A model generated the notes under the pieces. It saw nothing but the letters and a program-made list of their open reading frames with translations. It had not been told where the DNA came from and did not search any database. The translations under genes were made by a program, and so were the position numbers. From Symsagittifera roscoffensis (taxonomy: Eukaryota > Xenacoelomorpha > Acoela > Convolutidae), in NCBI RefSeq assembly GCF_963678635.1, contig NC_087068.1, forward strand, positions 37,769,436 through 37,833,435: a DNA stretch of 64,000 bases. The letters are read 5' to 3'. Shown piece after piece: positions 40,476-52,800 of this stretch. How positions within the stretch are numbered: position 1 is the stretch's first letter; each line of letters begins with the position of its first letter.

Positions 40476-43400
40476 AGAACCAGAAAATTACGACTAGACA
40501 CGACACTCGTTTTGTGGCCAACGAACCGTGTAGTTTTTAGCAAGGCCCGTTCGGCGCCAAGTTTTTCGGTTTTTTTTTCATATGTCCTCCACCTCAAAAA
40601 AGTCCTAGATCCGTGCCTGATTGAAAGTGAATACTTACAGTTCGGCTTCAAACATGGCGAGAAATTAAAAATCAATTGATTTCTTCAAAAATGTTTTACA
40701 AAAAAGGAGAACTAAATGAAATTTAATGATTTTTTGTCTGAATAAAAGCATTTTATATCAATGAGCTAAACAAAAAGGGGTGCTCCTGCTGAGCCAATTA
40801 GAAAAAAGATAGAAAGATTGATAGACAGAATGATTAATACAACGAAAAAGCTGCTCATATTTATTATAAGTTTACTTTTCAGAAAATTGATTGATGTCGT
40901 GATTGATCAACGCAACGCATTCACGATTTTAATTGAACTTCAATAAAGATGACATGATATAATTGATTTCCGGGATTAACATGTCGATAAAAGAATTTTA
41001 TTAAATCTATTTATAGCTAAAATATCTCAGCTACTGTTGGTTAATTAGTGCAATGTCAATTTTGGGTCAACCGCGCTGCTCCTCGGCAGCTCCTCGGCAG
41101 TTCCCAATTCGAAATTTATGCAAACTTAAATTGGCACAATCAGTTGACCCCCAGCGAAATTAAGTCATTGTTCCTTCCTACCTCATTTAGCAGGTTTCAC
41201 CTTCAAAATTGGTATGAAATAGCGTTGAAGGCGCCTATGGAAATTGTTTTAGGTTTGGTCGTACCAGGTACAGAAACTGGAATATTTTTTCTGTTGTATC
41301 AAAACCAAACTCTTGAGAGGGCGGTTCTGCAAATTGCCTTTTTCTGGCTCGCGCATTGCATTTTTTCGGTGCGTTTTGGAAAAAAAATTAGATTTGTTCA
41401 ACCACAAGTTGGTGCCCTAGAATAGTATCAAAAAGGAGGGACAGTTTGGAAAATTTTGGCTACCAGAATTGAGAGCGGCAGCGATCGCCACCCAGCCCTC
41501 ATGCCCTATTGGTACGCTGAAAATGAATGACGAAATTGCATGATGGTTGGTTGAACTAACTCAAGCTTGTCAGAATTTGTGATTGAGCAGTAAACTGAAA
41601 TTTTGATACGAAAACTGTTTTGAATTTTTGCTCCAATCAAGTCACAAAGTCACTGAATGGAGCTCTATGTCTTAGGGTGAGGTGTGTCGTTTTTGGCCAA
41701 TACGATTACCTCATAGGAGTCGGGTGAGGTCCTTTTTTCAAGTTTTTCATTATTGAGTTGAGTAGAATTTTGAAAACATTCAAAAAATATGTTTCAGTTT
41801 TAGAAAAAAAATTGGTCAGATCATTTTAAATAAAAATTTGAACTGACTTTTAAAACAGAATTTTACTGGCTAACATTGTTGAATCATCAACTTAATTCTT
41901 CTACCTTTTTTATTTTATGTCTTTTTTTTGCCTCGACTACCTTCAACAGTCGCCCACTTCGAACATTTCATTTAATTTAGCTCCTTTGTCCTATTTTTCT
42001 GCCTTTTTTCTACTTGTTTAGCTAGTTTTAAAGCTCTTCATTACGTAATAAGCGTAATATAGAGCTATAAAACTAGCTAAATGAATTGCAAAATGGCAAA
42101 AATAGCACGAAACTAGTCGAATAAAGAAAATGTTCAAGATGGGCGACTGTTAAAATGGTTGAAGAAAAAAAAACATAAAATAAATCAAAAAAACTGGAAG
42201 TGTTGAACTGATGGTTCAACCACGCTAGCCACAAAAGTCTATATGAAAATGAAAAAGGTGATTCAACCAATTTTCTTGCAAGCGTTATCAAATCGTAATA
42301 TAGACATTTTTGGGTTAACAAATAGTTCAACATAAATCAGTTGAATCACTATGTATCCGACATCCTAATTTTAAGGAAAATTCAGATTTAACTACTGGGT
42401 GGGTACTAAAAACTACAGGGTAGTTTCAGGGGTGACTTGAAACCTTTTAAGGTTTGTAACAAAGCCAGTTGTTTTTCGGCACAATTGGTGTCTGCTCAAA
42501 AATTGTCTGCCTTGTTTCCGCTTTGTAAGTTTTGTTCAGTTGTTAATTCGAATTTCAAATGTTTTGCTTGGAATGTGTTACTAGAATTTTCTTTGATTTG
42601 ATTAGGTATTAAATCGTGTATGAGAATTGTTTTTTTTGAACTTTTTTGGATAACTATCCTGCCAAACTTGATAACATAGCTTAAATCGTCACAACAATAT
42701 GTTGGAAGCTTACATTTTTAATTTGCTGCGTCCATTTTGTTTTAGAAAAATTTATGGCTTTCAACGAAGGAAAAGTTTTAAAACTTTGACCGTTTTTTGG
42801 AAATTTTATACTCTACTTGTCCCAGCTTGCTAGTAAGGCCAATTCAAATAACTGTGCCAAGTCTCAGGTCTAGTTTTCAACCGAGAAATCCGAGTTTGTT
42901 TGCCTTCCCTTTTTTCCCGGCCTTGACATTGTTTTAGCCGAAAAAATTTTTGGGTGTCAGAAAGTCGAATTTTTGAACTTTGACTGTTTCTTAGATAACC
43001 TAAATTTTCAATCAAAAAAAGCAGTTACAGAAATGGCTATTCTGCACAAATGGCTACTCTTGAGTGTTTTTGTAGGAGAAAGATTATGTCTTTCTGAGAA
43101 TTTTGAAATTTCAAAAACCTTCACTCTACTCACTTAACTTTTTTTAGAGCATCTGAATTTATGCATTTTGTCGCGCCTCAGTGCAACATTTTTGCTGTTA
43201 TATCAAACAAGTATCTCCAGCTTTAGCTGGGCCCTAGTTGTCCTTCATCGAGATATGCAATTTTTTGGTTCACCTTGTTTTTTCAACATTTTTTTCTCGA
43301 CTAATGCTTTTTTATCACTGTGACGAATCGCAAGAGCAGCGAAACTTCGTTTTTTTTCTGATTGAAAAAATTGTGTGAGATTTGAAAAAAAGAACACATC

Positions 43401-44482
43401 GTTTTTGAGAAAAAAAAGTTTTTGTCATTTTTTTTTGAAATTTTGCGCGTTCAATTTATTTACCTTAGCCATGAGATTGGAACAATTTGTTCTAATTGCA
43501 CACTAAGTTCCTTTCCTATATAGTTGATGTATCACTTCCATCACTGATAAAAGTTGTGGGTTACGCGGTGCCAACTGAAGTTTTTGTAATTTGTTTCAGA
43601 CTTTTTTGATTTCGACAAGTTTATGTATAAAAATCAATCAGGAAAAATACGCTTTGGGATTGAATCTCACAACGATAGCCGACTGATTTTCAAGTTGCGC
43701 GGACTTTTTCGAAGACTTTAATTGAAACAAACATATTCTCCAACTATATATCTTATCCACTACGTATTAGGTGATTTTTTTTATATAGTCAAGAAAAAAT
43801 ACAGGTTGAAGTCACAAGTGTTGGTAAAGAGGCAAAAAATTTTTGGACCTAATCAGTCGAGTCCATCTTATTGCTTTTGAATTAGGTAATGGATGCTGAA
43901 AATCACACGCAAAACAAGTGAAGTTGGTTCCTACGCCCAATAGAATTGGATCAATCGACAAAAAACATGCAATTTTTAGCTCATATGATTTAACCGGTGA
44001 AAGTCTTCTCACGGATAAAGATTTGAGAGATGGCCAGTTATGACAAGTTTTGAAGTATAGTAGGAAGACTATAACAGGAATATAGGGGATTATACTCACA
44101 ATCAATAGGGTCACTAGGGATTAAAATTAAATTTTCACCATACAAATGGTACTACTTTTTTTTGGTTTGCAGAAATGGAAACCCAGTTGTTCCGGTAATG
44201 AATAATAGCTAGAAAAAATGCAATCATTACTCTAACGGTTTTTTTTCTATGTAAATTTTTAGGATTGAGTTTGTGTATGTGAATTGTGTGTATGTGTATA
44301 CGTGAGTTTGTGTATTTGTGAGTAATCAAAACTAATCTCATTAAATAATTTTCTCAGGGAATATTTTTATTCTCAAACGTTTAATTCTGTCGAGAGTACT
44401 GTTATTATATAAATTTGAAAAAAAATAAAATAAAATTGTGCACAAAAAGGAAAAACATTGTCTTTTTTTAAGTCTTTTTTAA
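40476..44482. repeat. Repeat block A, copy 2
   Basis: It matches A1 from agaaccaga to the end and runs through the BEL1 target site unbroken (ttgtgcacaaaaagg at 44436). It differs by small indels, for example a 14-bp insertion near 40532. The 125-aa ORF at 41048-41425 is a longer version of one in A1 (14666-14947). It has an ATG but no recognisable motif. Confidence 0.88.
41868..42230. repeat. Long imperfect palindrome inside block A2
   Basis: Same foldback structure as 15391-15753, from ggctaac to gctagcc, with a few independent substitutions. Confidence 0.65.
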
Positions 44483-44509
44483 GGGCAAGAAAAACTTAAG
44501 CGGCGTGAC
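44483..44509. repeat. 27-bp remnant of the foldback element at the end of A2
   Basis: It reads gggcaagaaaaacttaag followed by cggcgtgac. This equals the left end of the complete foldback element at 49349, and it is cut off where repeat B5 starts. Confidence 0.75.
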
Positions 44510-46478
44510 ATAACAACTGTGACATTGTAAAAATCATACATAACAACTGTAACATTGTAGTACCATGTTAAAAACCTCAATTTGGTGTTTTTAAGCTCAC
44601 TGGAGATAACTCAAAAAGATTACTGTGGTGTTAGTTCTGTAAACATATGGATCTACTGTAGGAATTGTGCTGAACTGTGTCCGTTCTCATTACCTAATGG
44701 AATGGGAAACACGTTATTTCTGGTTAGCAGTCGGCAGCAGTCAGCTCTTTGCCATGGGTTTTCAACTAAGTTATAAAAACAAAAATGAAATGCAACCGAG
44801 TTAATTCTTGTTAGCTATTTTAACCAGAACAACTACGGTATGGGATGACTCAGATTTTGGAACTTTTTAAGCTAATTTGATTAAATAATTTGACTAATCT
44901 GCTTAAATTCTTTTTCGGTTTCAAGTTTTTTCAATCGTAATGTTTCAAGATCAGATTTAATTTTAAAAAATTACTTTTAATATTTGATTTCATAGTTTTT
45001 AATTAGGAAAAGAGAACTTGAAAGTTTCGATTGCAAAAAAACAGGTTCTATTCAATGGGTTTTAAATCGCTAATTGAAGTCTTTTGAGACACATCAATCT
45101 TTTTAAATTTTTAAACAATTCTTTTTTGTAATTTATCCCGGACTTCAGACTGACAAAATTCTTTTCAACGTCATTTGAGACGTTTCAACTATCTGAAAGC
45201 AATTGACCTAATATATTACAAAAATTAATTGAAACAGTTTTTAAAGTTCATTTAACACCTAAAATTATAATTAACATTTACTCCATTTTCAGAAATATTG
45301 CGCGTCTCAACTTTTTAGCAGTGCCGAAAGGTGTTTTCTCTGTCAAAGAAATTATTCTGTTGAAAATTTATTGCATGAACATTTTTTTTAAAAATAAATT
45401 CGAAAATTTCATAAGCCAATATTTGCTCAACTGAAATTACGTAACAGCGCAGTTTTTGAAAATTTGATTTGTCAATAAGCTAATCGGTTTAACAGAAATT
45501 GTTGTCCAAATTAAACTAATATGTTTTGACCACCCCCTATAGTTTTAAAGTAATTAAGCCTAATATTTTTTTTGCGAAAAATAGTACCACAACGCGCACT
45601 TATAGAGCATCAATTGTAATATGAGATTAGAACCATTTTAGGAATTGATACTCAAAAAAGAAATTTCAACCAAAATGTTTCAGCGCTGAGAAAGTTTGCT
45701 CCACTTCATCTTGTTTTCGCGCTGTTTCACTGTAGAGGGGAAATATTTGATTGTTTTTGCTTTCTAATGACTAGTTTTATCTAACTTAAGCCAATTTTAA
45801 CTGCAACTGAGTGGTTTAAAACAAAATGCGAGTTTTTTTGCTCATTCCCCTTAAACCAGAAATGTTGTCATACTGTTGAAGAAAATGAATGTTGAAAAAT
45901 ACTTACGTCATTCTGAAAAAACATGTTCTAACTTCAAAAATATGATCAACTTAGTTTTGCATCATGACAATTTACTACCCGCATCAGTTTTTAATCAATG
46001 ATGTGTTACCAATAAACGATATTCGATGAAACATGAGTGGAAATTTAGTCAACTTTAAGATTTTAGTCAGTTTATTGATATTTTTAATTCATGGAGGCTA
46101 TGCAATAAGAAAGCAGACAATTCACTGAATAGATTTATATAATGGGAGCTCAATTTTTAATTAGTTGCAATTGATCATTTAAAAAAAACCATCAAAACAA
46201 GTGTAATCAACAAAATTTGGTTATTTTCTTTGTGATTTAGAGATTTTGGCCGTATTATTGGATACTTAATGTTCAACTTTGTAAAGTTTTTTGGGTCAAA
46301 TAAAACAAAATTATCTGTACTATTCAGGCAATGGTGACTTTTGCTCATTTCAAACGGCGACAGAATCCAATTAACAGTAGCCAATTAACAGTAGCCAATT
46401 TGCAGAAGCCAATGAACAGTCCGTTGAATACAAAATCAATACAAAACAAAATCCAAAAGTGGCTGAATTTTGAGAAAA
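44510..46478. repeat. Repeat block B, copy 5 (internal fragment)
   Basis: It corresponds to B2 from about 38127 to 40067. A 27-bp piece containing cataacaactgt is repeated at its left end. The right end is fused to block A at gagaaaactg, where both blocks share a short gaaaa. Confidence 0.85.
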
Positions 46479-49348
46479 CTGTTTTGAATTTTTGCTCCAA
46501 TCAAGTCACAAAGTCACTGAATGGAGCTCTATGTCTTAGGGTGAGGTGTGTCGTTTTTGGCCAATACGATTACCTCATAGGAGTCGGGTGAGGTCCTTTT
46601 TCAAGTTTTTCATTTTTGAGTTGTGTCGAGTTTTGAAAACATTCAAAAAGATGTTTCAGTGTTAGAAAAAAAAAATTGGTCAGAACAGTTTAAATAAAAT
46701 TTTAATTAGACTTTAAAAACAGAATTTTACTGGCTAACATTGTTGAATCATCAGTTTAATTCTTCTAGCTTTTTTGTTATTTTAAGTCTTTTTTTTCCTC
46801 GACCACCTTCAACAGTCGCCCATTTTGAACATTTAATTTAATTTAGCTCCTCTGTCCAATTTTCTGGCCTTTTTTCAATTTGTTTAGCTAGTTTTAAAGC
46901 TCTTCATTGCGTAACAAGCGTGATATAGAGCTATAAAACTAGCTAAATGAATTGCAAAATGGCAAAAATAGCACGAAACTAGTCGAATAAAGAAAATGGT
47001 CAAGATGGGCGACTGTTGAAATGGTTGAAGAAAAAAAAACATAAAATAAATCAAAAAAACTAGAAGTGTTGAACTGATGGTTCAACCACGCTAGCCACAA
47101 AAGTCTATATGAAAATGAAAAAGGTGATTCAACCAATTTTCTTGCAAGCGTTATCAAATCGTAATATAGACATTTTTGGGTTAACAAATAGTTCAACATA
47201 AATCAGTTGAATCACTATGTATCCGACATCCTAATTTTAAGGAAAATTCAGATTTAACTACTGGGTGGGTACTAAAAACTACAGGGTAGTTTCAGGGGTG
47301 ACTTGAAACCTTTTAAGGTTTGTAACAAAGCCAGTTTTTTTTCGGCACAATTGGTGTCTGCTCAAAAATTGTCTGCCTTGTTTCCGCTTTGTAAGTTTTG
47401 TTCAGTTGTGAATTCGAATTTCAAATGTTTTGCTTGGAATGTGTTACTAGAATTTTCTTTGATTTGATTAGGTATTAAATCGTGTATGAGAATTGTTTTT
47501 TTTTGAACTTTTCTGGATAACTATCCTGCCAAACTTGATAACATAGCTTAAATCGTCACAACAATATGTTGGAAGCTTACATTTTTAATTTGCTGCGTCC
47601 ATTTTGTTTTAGAAAAATTTATGGCTTTCAACGAAGGAAAAGTTTTGAAACTTTGACCGTTTTTTGGAAATTTTATACTCTACTTGTGCCAGCTTGCTAG
47701 TAAGGCCAATTCAAATAACTGTGCCAAGTCTCAGGTCTAGTTTTCAACCGAGAAATCCGAGTTTGTTTGCCTTCCCTTTTTTCCCGGCCTTGACATTGTT
47801 TTAGCCGAAAAAAGTTTTGGGTGTCAGAAAGTCGAATTTTTGAACTTTGACTGTTTCTTAGATAACCTTAATTTTCAATCAAAAAAAGCAGTTGCAGAAA
47901 TGGCTATTCTGCACAAATGGCTACTCTTGAGTGTTTTTGTAGGAGAAAGATTATGTCTTTCTGAGAATTTTGAAATTTCAAAAACCTTCACTCTACTCAC
48001 TTAATTTTTTTTAGAGCATCTGAATTTATGCATTTTGTCGCGCATCAGTGCAACATTTTTGCTGTTATATCAAACAAGTATCTCCAGCTTTAGCTGGGCC
48101 CTAGTTGTCCTTCATCGAGATATGCAATTTTTTGGTTCACCTTGTTTTTTCAACATTTTTTTCTCGACTAATGCTTTTTTATCACTGTGACGAATCGCAA
48201 GAGCAGCGAAACTTCGTTTTTTTTCTGATTGAAAAAATTGTGTGAAATTTGAAAAAAAAAACAAATCGTTTTTGAGAAAAAAAAGTTTTTGTCATTTTTT
48301 TTTGAAATTTTGCGCGTTCAATTTATTTACCTTAGCCATGAGATTGGAACAATTTGTTCTAATTGCACACTAAATTCCTTTCCTATATAGTTGATGTATC
48401 ACTTCCATCACTGATAAAAGTTGTGGGTTACGCGATGCCAACTGAAGTTTTTGTAATTTGTTTCAGACTTTTTTGATTTCGACAAGTTTATGTATAAAAA
48501 TCAATCAGGAAAAATACGCTTTGGGATCGAAACTCACAACGATAGCCGACCAATTTTCAAGTTGCGCGGACTTTTTCGAAGACTTTAATTGAAACAAACA
48601 TATTCTCCAACTATATATCTTATCCACTACGTATTAGGTGATTTTTTTTATATAGTCAAGAAAAAATACAGGTTGAAGTCACAAGTGTTGGTAGTGAGGC
48701 AAAAATTTTTCGGACCTAATCAGTCCAGTCCATCTTATTGCTTTTGAATTAGGTAATGGATGCTGAAAATCACACGCAAAACAAATGAAGTTGGTTCCTA
48801 CGCCCAATAGAATTGGATCAATCGACAAAAAACATGCAATTTTTAGCTCATACGATTTAACCGGTGAAAGTCTTCTCACGGATAAAGATTTGAGAGATGG
48901 CCAATTATGACAAGTTTTGAAGTATAGTAGGAAGACTATAACAGGAATATAGGGGATTATACTCACAATCAATAGGGTCACTTGGGATTAAAATTTTCAC
49001 CATACAAATGGTACTACTTTTTTTTGGTTTGCAGAAATGGAAACCCAGTTGTTCCGGTAATGAATAATAGCTAGAAAAAATGCAATCATTACTCTAACGG
49101 TTTTTTTTCTATGTAAATTTTTAGGATTGAATTTGTGTATGTGAATTGTGTGTATGTGTATACGTGAGTTTGTGTATTTGTGAGTAATCAAAACTAATCT
49201 CATTAAATAATTTTCTCAGGGAATATTTTTATTCTCAAACGTTTAATTCTGTCGAGAGTACTGTTATTATATAAATTTGAAAAGAAAAAACAAAAATAAA
49301 ATTGTGCACAAAAAGGAAAAACATTGTCTTTTTTAAGTCTTTTTTTAA
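46479..49348. repeat. Repeat block A, copy 3 (first 1.1 kb missing)
   Basis: It starts at the A1 position 15132 and continues to the end of the block, with an intact BEL1 target site (ttgtg at 49302). It is closer to A2 than to A1 at several diagnostic places, for example the added gaattgtgtgtatgtg near 49141, shared with A2. Confidence 0.88.
46732..47096. repeat. Long imperfect palindrome inside block A3
   Basis: Third copy of the 360-bp foldback structure, slightly more diverged in its left arm than A1 and A2. Confidence 0.62.
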
Positions 49349-49525
49349 GGGCAAGAAAAACTTAAGGGGCGTGACTTAAGAAAAGACTTAAGCGGCGCGA
49401 CCTAAAAATAAACTTAAGCGGCGCGCCGCTTAAGTCTTTTTTTAAGTCGCGTCGCTTAAGTCTATTCTTAGGTCGCGCCGCTTAAGTCTTTTCTTAAGTC
49501 ACGCCGCTTAAGTCTTTTCTTGCCC
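49349..49525. mobile_element. GC-rich foldback element of cttaagcggcgcgac subunits
   Basis: This 177-bp near-perfect inverted repeat has ends gggcaagaaaa and ttttcttgccc. Its arms are made of the subunit cttaagcggcgcgac, or its complement, separated by short A/T spacers. The centre is the palindrome cggcgcgccg. It is far richer in G and C than its surroundings. A foldback or MITE-type transposon is likely. I could not find a clear target duplication. Confidence 0.7.
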
Positions 49526-49824
49526 GGGCTCTGACAACGTTAGTTCAGCCCTGAAAAAAGCAATGATTTTGCGAAGAGTCAGGGATGTTCAGGGTTTTGG
49601 CAGAGTTTTTTAGCCCTGAATTACCGCTGATTCAGTGAAGAATCAACGTTGTTTATGGTTTTTGCAGTGTGATTTCAGCCCTGAGTTGGCGCTGACCCAG
49701 CCCTAAAATTTTAGCTCTGAACCAGAGCTGATTATTTACTGATCATGAAAAAATGGCCATTGATCAGGGAAAAATTTCACCTCACAATATATACAGTTTT
49801 GTCAGAAATTTATCCTGAATTGCG
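49526..49824. repeat. Degenerate AGCCCTGA repeat cluster
   Basis: Variants of cagccctgaa recur at about 49544, 49603, 49675 and 49699, often followed by cgctga. The spacing suggests an eroded repeat unit of about 60-70 bp. No gene. Confidence 0.5.
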
Positions 49825-52800
49825 GTAAAAGTTGTAAGTTATGTAAAATATAGCTTATGATAGGCAAAGGTAGTTTTTTAATAGTTTTTTCTTGCGTTTT
49901 TTTGAATGTTGAGTTTCCAATATTTTTGTCAACTAAAATTGAATCTGCTTTAAGAACGTTATAGCGCCGTGTTTGTTTTGTATAACAACTAAAAACTTTT
50001 TTGTTCCGACTTTCATAACGAAAGTAACGGAACATTTTTGCTCGGGTGGGTTTTTTTCTACAGACAAATTTTGACTTTTTAACTAGCCATTTTTGGCAGA
50101 ATTTTTAAATATCATTTGAAAGCTATTGATGTCTTGAGCATAATTTTGAAAAGATATTTCACATGTGACTGTTTTTTGTAAAGTTACGGGGGTTTAAAGA
50201 TTGCCATTTTGACCAATTTGGGACAATTAACGCGCGATTTATATCGAGCTATTAACGCGCAAGCGGAGATTTAATCCGACTAGAAATCGCTCCAAATTGT
50301 TTCAAGGAAGTGTATATGCCATAATTGATTCGTTAGTCGGAGCAAAATCTATCACTTTGTACTTAATATGGCGTGTGTGGGGATATTTTCACAAAATAAT
50401 CCCAAATTAAAAAAAAGTTACTTTAATTTTTTTTCATTTAAATTATTCTTCTTAACACTGCTCCAAAGACCTGAAAAAGCAGTTGGATCATTCAAGGCTT
50501 CGCCCTGATTTGAGTAGTCTTGTTCAGTTTTGCTGCTATTTCATTAGTTTTAATTGAAGAATGATCATGAATAAGAAAAATTTTTAATTATAATGTTTTG
50601 ATAATATTTAATATTCTTTCTGTATTTCTGAAACTTTACTCTTAAGAAAAAATTTTGTTGGCCCTTTCCTTTTCTTAGCAGTGATGTCTAAACTGCCAGA
50701 TCTGTGAAAACCAAATTTTGTCTAATTTCGTTTTTGTAGCATCCGTCCAATTTGCTTATCGTCTAATTTCCTAGGCCCCAAATTTTACATGTCCCTATTG
50801 TCTTTCTGACATAAGTTTTAGTTACATGTCACCAATTAGGTTTTAAAATTCTTAATTTTTAGTGAACCATTGGGTAGTACGGTAAAAGTTGTAATGGATT
50901 GAGATAGTGAATCCGGTTTTTCAGTTCTTTTTGTTTTCATTTGTACTTATTTTTCTTTCATAATCTTAGCTCAAAACACGCGATTTGCGGTTGCAGGATT
51001 AGATAATAATGAATCTAGCTAAAAAAGTATAAGGTTTGTTTTAGATTTCAGGACACAAATTTAAGCTTATTAAATCTGAATTAGTTTTCATCTGTATCGA
51101 ATAACATGTAAAATAAATAGTCCGCAACGAGTCGTTAGAATATGTTTACCTTAATTGAGATTGATTCTTTAGTTGAGAACCCAATAGCAAATCTTGATAA
51201 AAATAAAATATTAGACCTGGTTCTTGTTAAAACGTTAGGTTTTGGGCCGACCGCATTGGGTCGTCCGACACTTCTAATGGATGATTGATATGAAATTGAT
51301 CATTTTCAAAATTAAAACTTTTATATAGATCCAAAGATAGGCCTTGACGTTCTAATGACCTAATATATTTAATATATGATGGCAAAAATTGTTTCTAGAA
51401 GCTAGTGTTTTTTGTCAGTTCAAACTTCTGAGAAGCAAATTTTGCGCTTAAAACCAATCTTATTAATAGGCTTGATACAAAACCGGAGTTGTTGAAAAGC
51501 TGAAAATTATCTGGAACACAATTTTTTATAAACGCATATATCGTATATCGTATTTATCAACTAAATATAACAAGCTTGACAAGGTTAGCTGAAATCTGTC
51601 AAATGATTTTTCAAACAATTGAAAGATTGCTGTTATTCTGTAAAGCGTTGCAACTTTTTAAGAGGTAGAATTAGATCAGCATGAAATTCTCAGTAACTTT
51701 TAGAAGGGAGAATTTTAACTTGATAAATTTTGAGAAGCATTGGTTCACATGGGCCAAAAAATTAGTTAGAGCTAATTCTGATGGCAGTAATGGCGAATGA
51801 AAGCTTTGGTTTAACTCAAAGTTTTGCCATACTTGGAAATTAATTCAACAGAATCGAATAGATCTTAAGTTCAAAAACTGTTTATTTTTGCTTTAAAAAA
51901 TTTTACCTCCTGTGTTAATTTTTTAAATGATTTCTTTGATTTAAATGAACAGATCTAATCAAGAATTTCTGGAAAAATGTTTCCTAGGAGAAACGCATTT
52001 TTTGAGCTTACTTTGAAATTTTTTAGGAAGATTGCTACGTTGGTAACTCTTATTAAACTTTTACTGTTTCTTTTTGCTGATGGCTAGAAGTAGCTTTTTT
52101 TTTTTCATGATTTCATGAACTTTGCCAAAATAACTTTACAAACATCTTTCCTACGTAAAAACTGATTTTGTAGTAACATGTTAGAAACCTCAATTTGATG
52201 TTTTTAAGCTCACTGGATATAACTCAAAAAGGTGACTTGGTGTTAGTTCTGTAAACAAAGGGATCTACTGCAGCAATTGTGCTGAACTGTGTCCTATCTC
52301 ATTACCTAATGGAATGGGAAACACGTTATTTCTGGTTAGCAGCCGGCAGCAGTCAGCTCTTTGCCATGGGTTTTCAACTAAGTTATAAATACAAAATTGA
52401 AATGCAACCGAGTTATTTCTTGTTTGCTATTTTAACCAGAACAACTACGGTATGGGATGACTCAGATTTTAGATTTTTTTAAGCTAATTTGATTAAATAA
52501 TTTGACTAATCTGCTTAAATTCATTTTCGGTTTCAATTTTTTTCAATCGTAATGTTTCAAGATCAGATTTAATTTTAAAAAATTAGTTTTAATATTTGAG
52601 CTCATAGTTTTTAATTTGGAAAAGAGAACTTGAAAGTTTCGATTGCAAAAAAAAACAGGTTCTATTCAATGGGTTTTAAATCGCTAATTGAAGTCTTTTG
52701 AGACACATCAATCTTTTTAAATTTTTAAACAATTCTTTTTTGTAATTTATCCCGGACTTCAGACTGACAGAATTCTTTTCAACGTCATTTGAGACGTTTC

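Noticed and set aside
40403-40675. Minus-strand ORF at the B2/A2 junction, which reads like a protein in part
   Set aside because: It spans the junction of two repeat blocks and is not open in A1, so it cannot be an inherited gene. I could not exclude a fossil fragment.
41048-41425. 125-aa ORF in block A2
   Set aside because: The A1 copy lacks the same start and length, and there are no domains. Probably chance in a young repeat.
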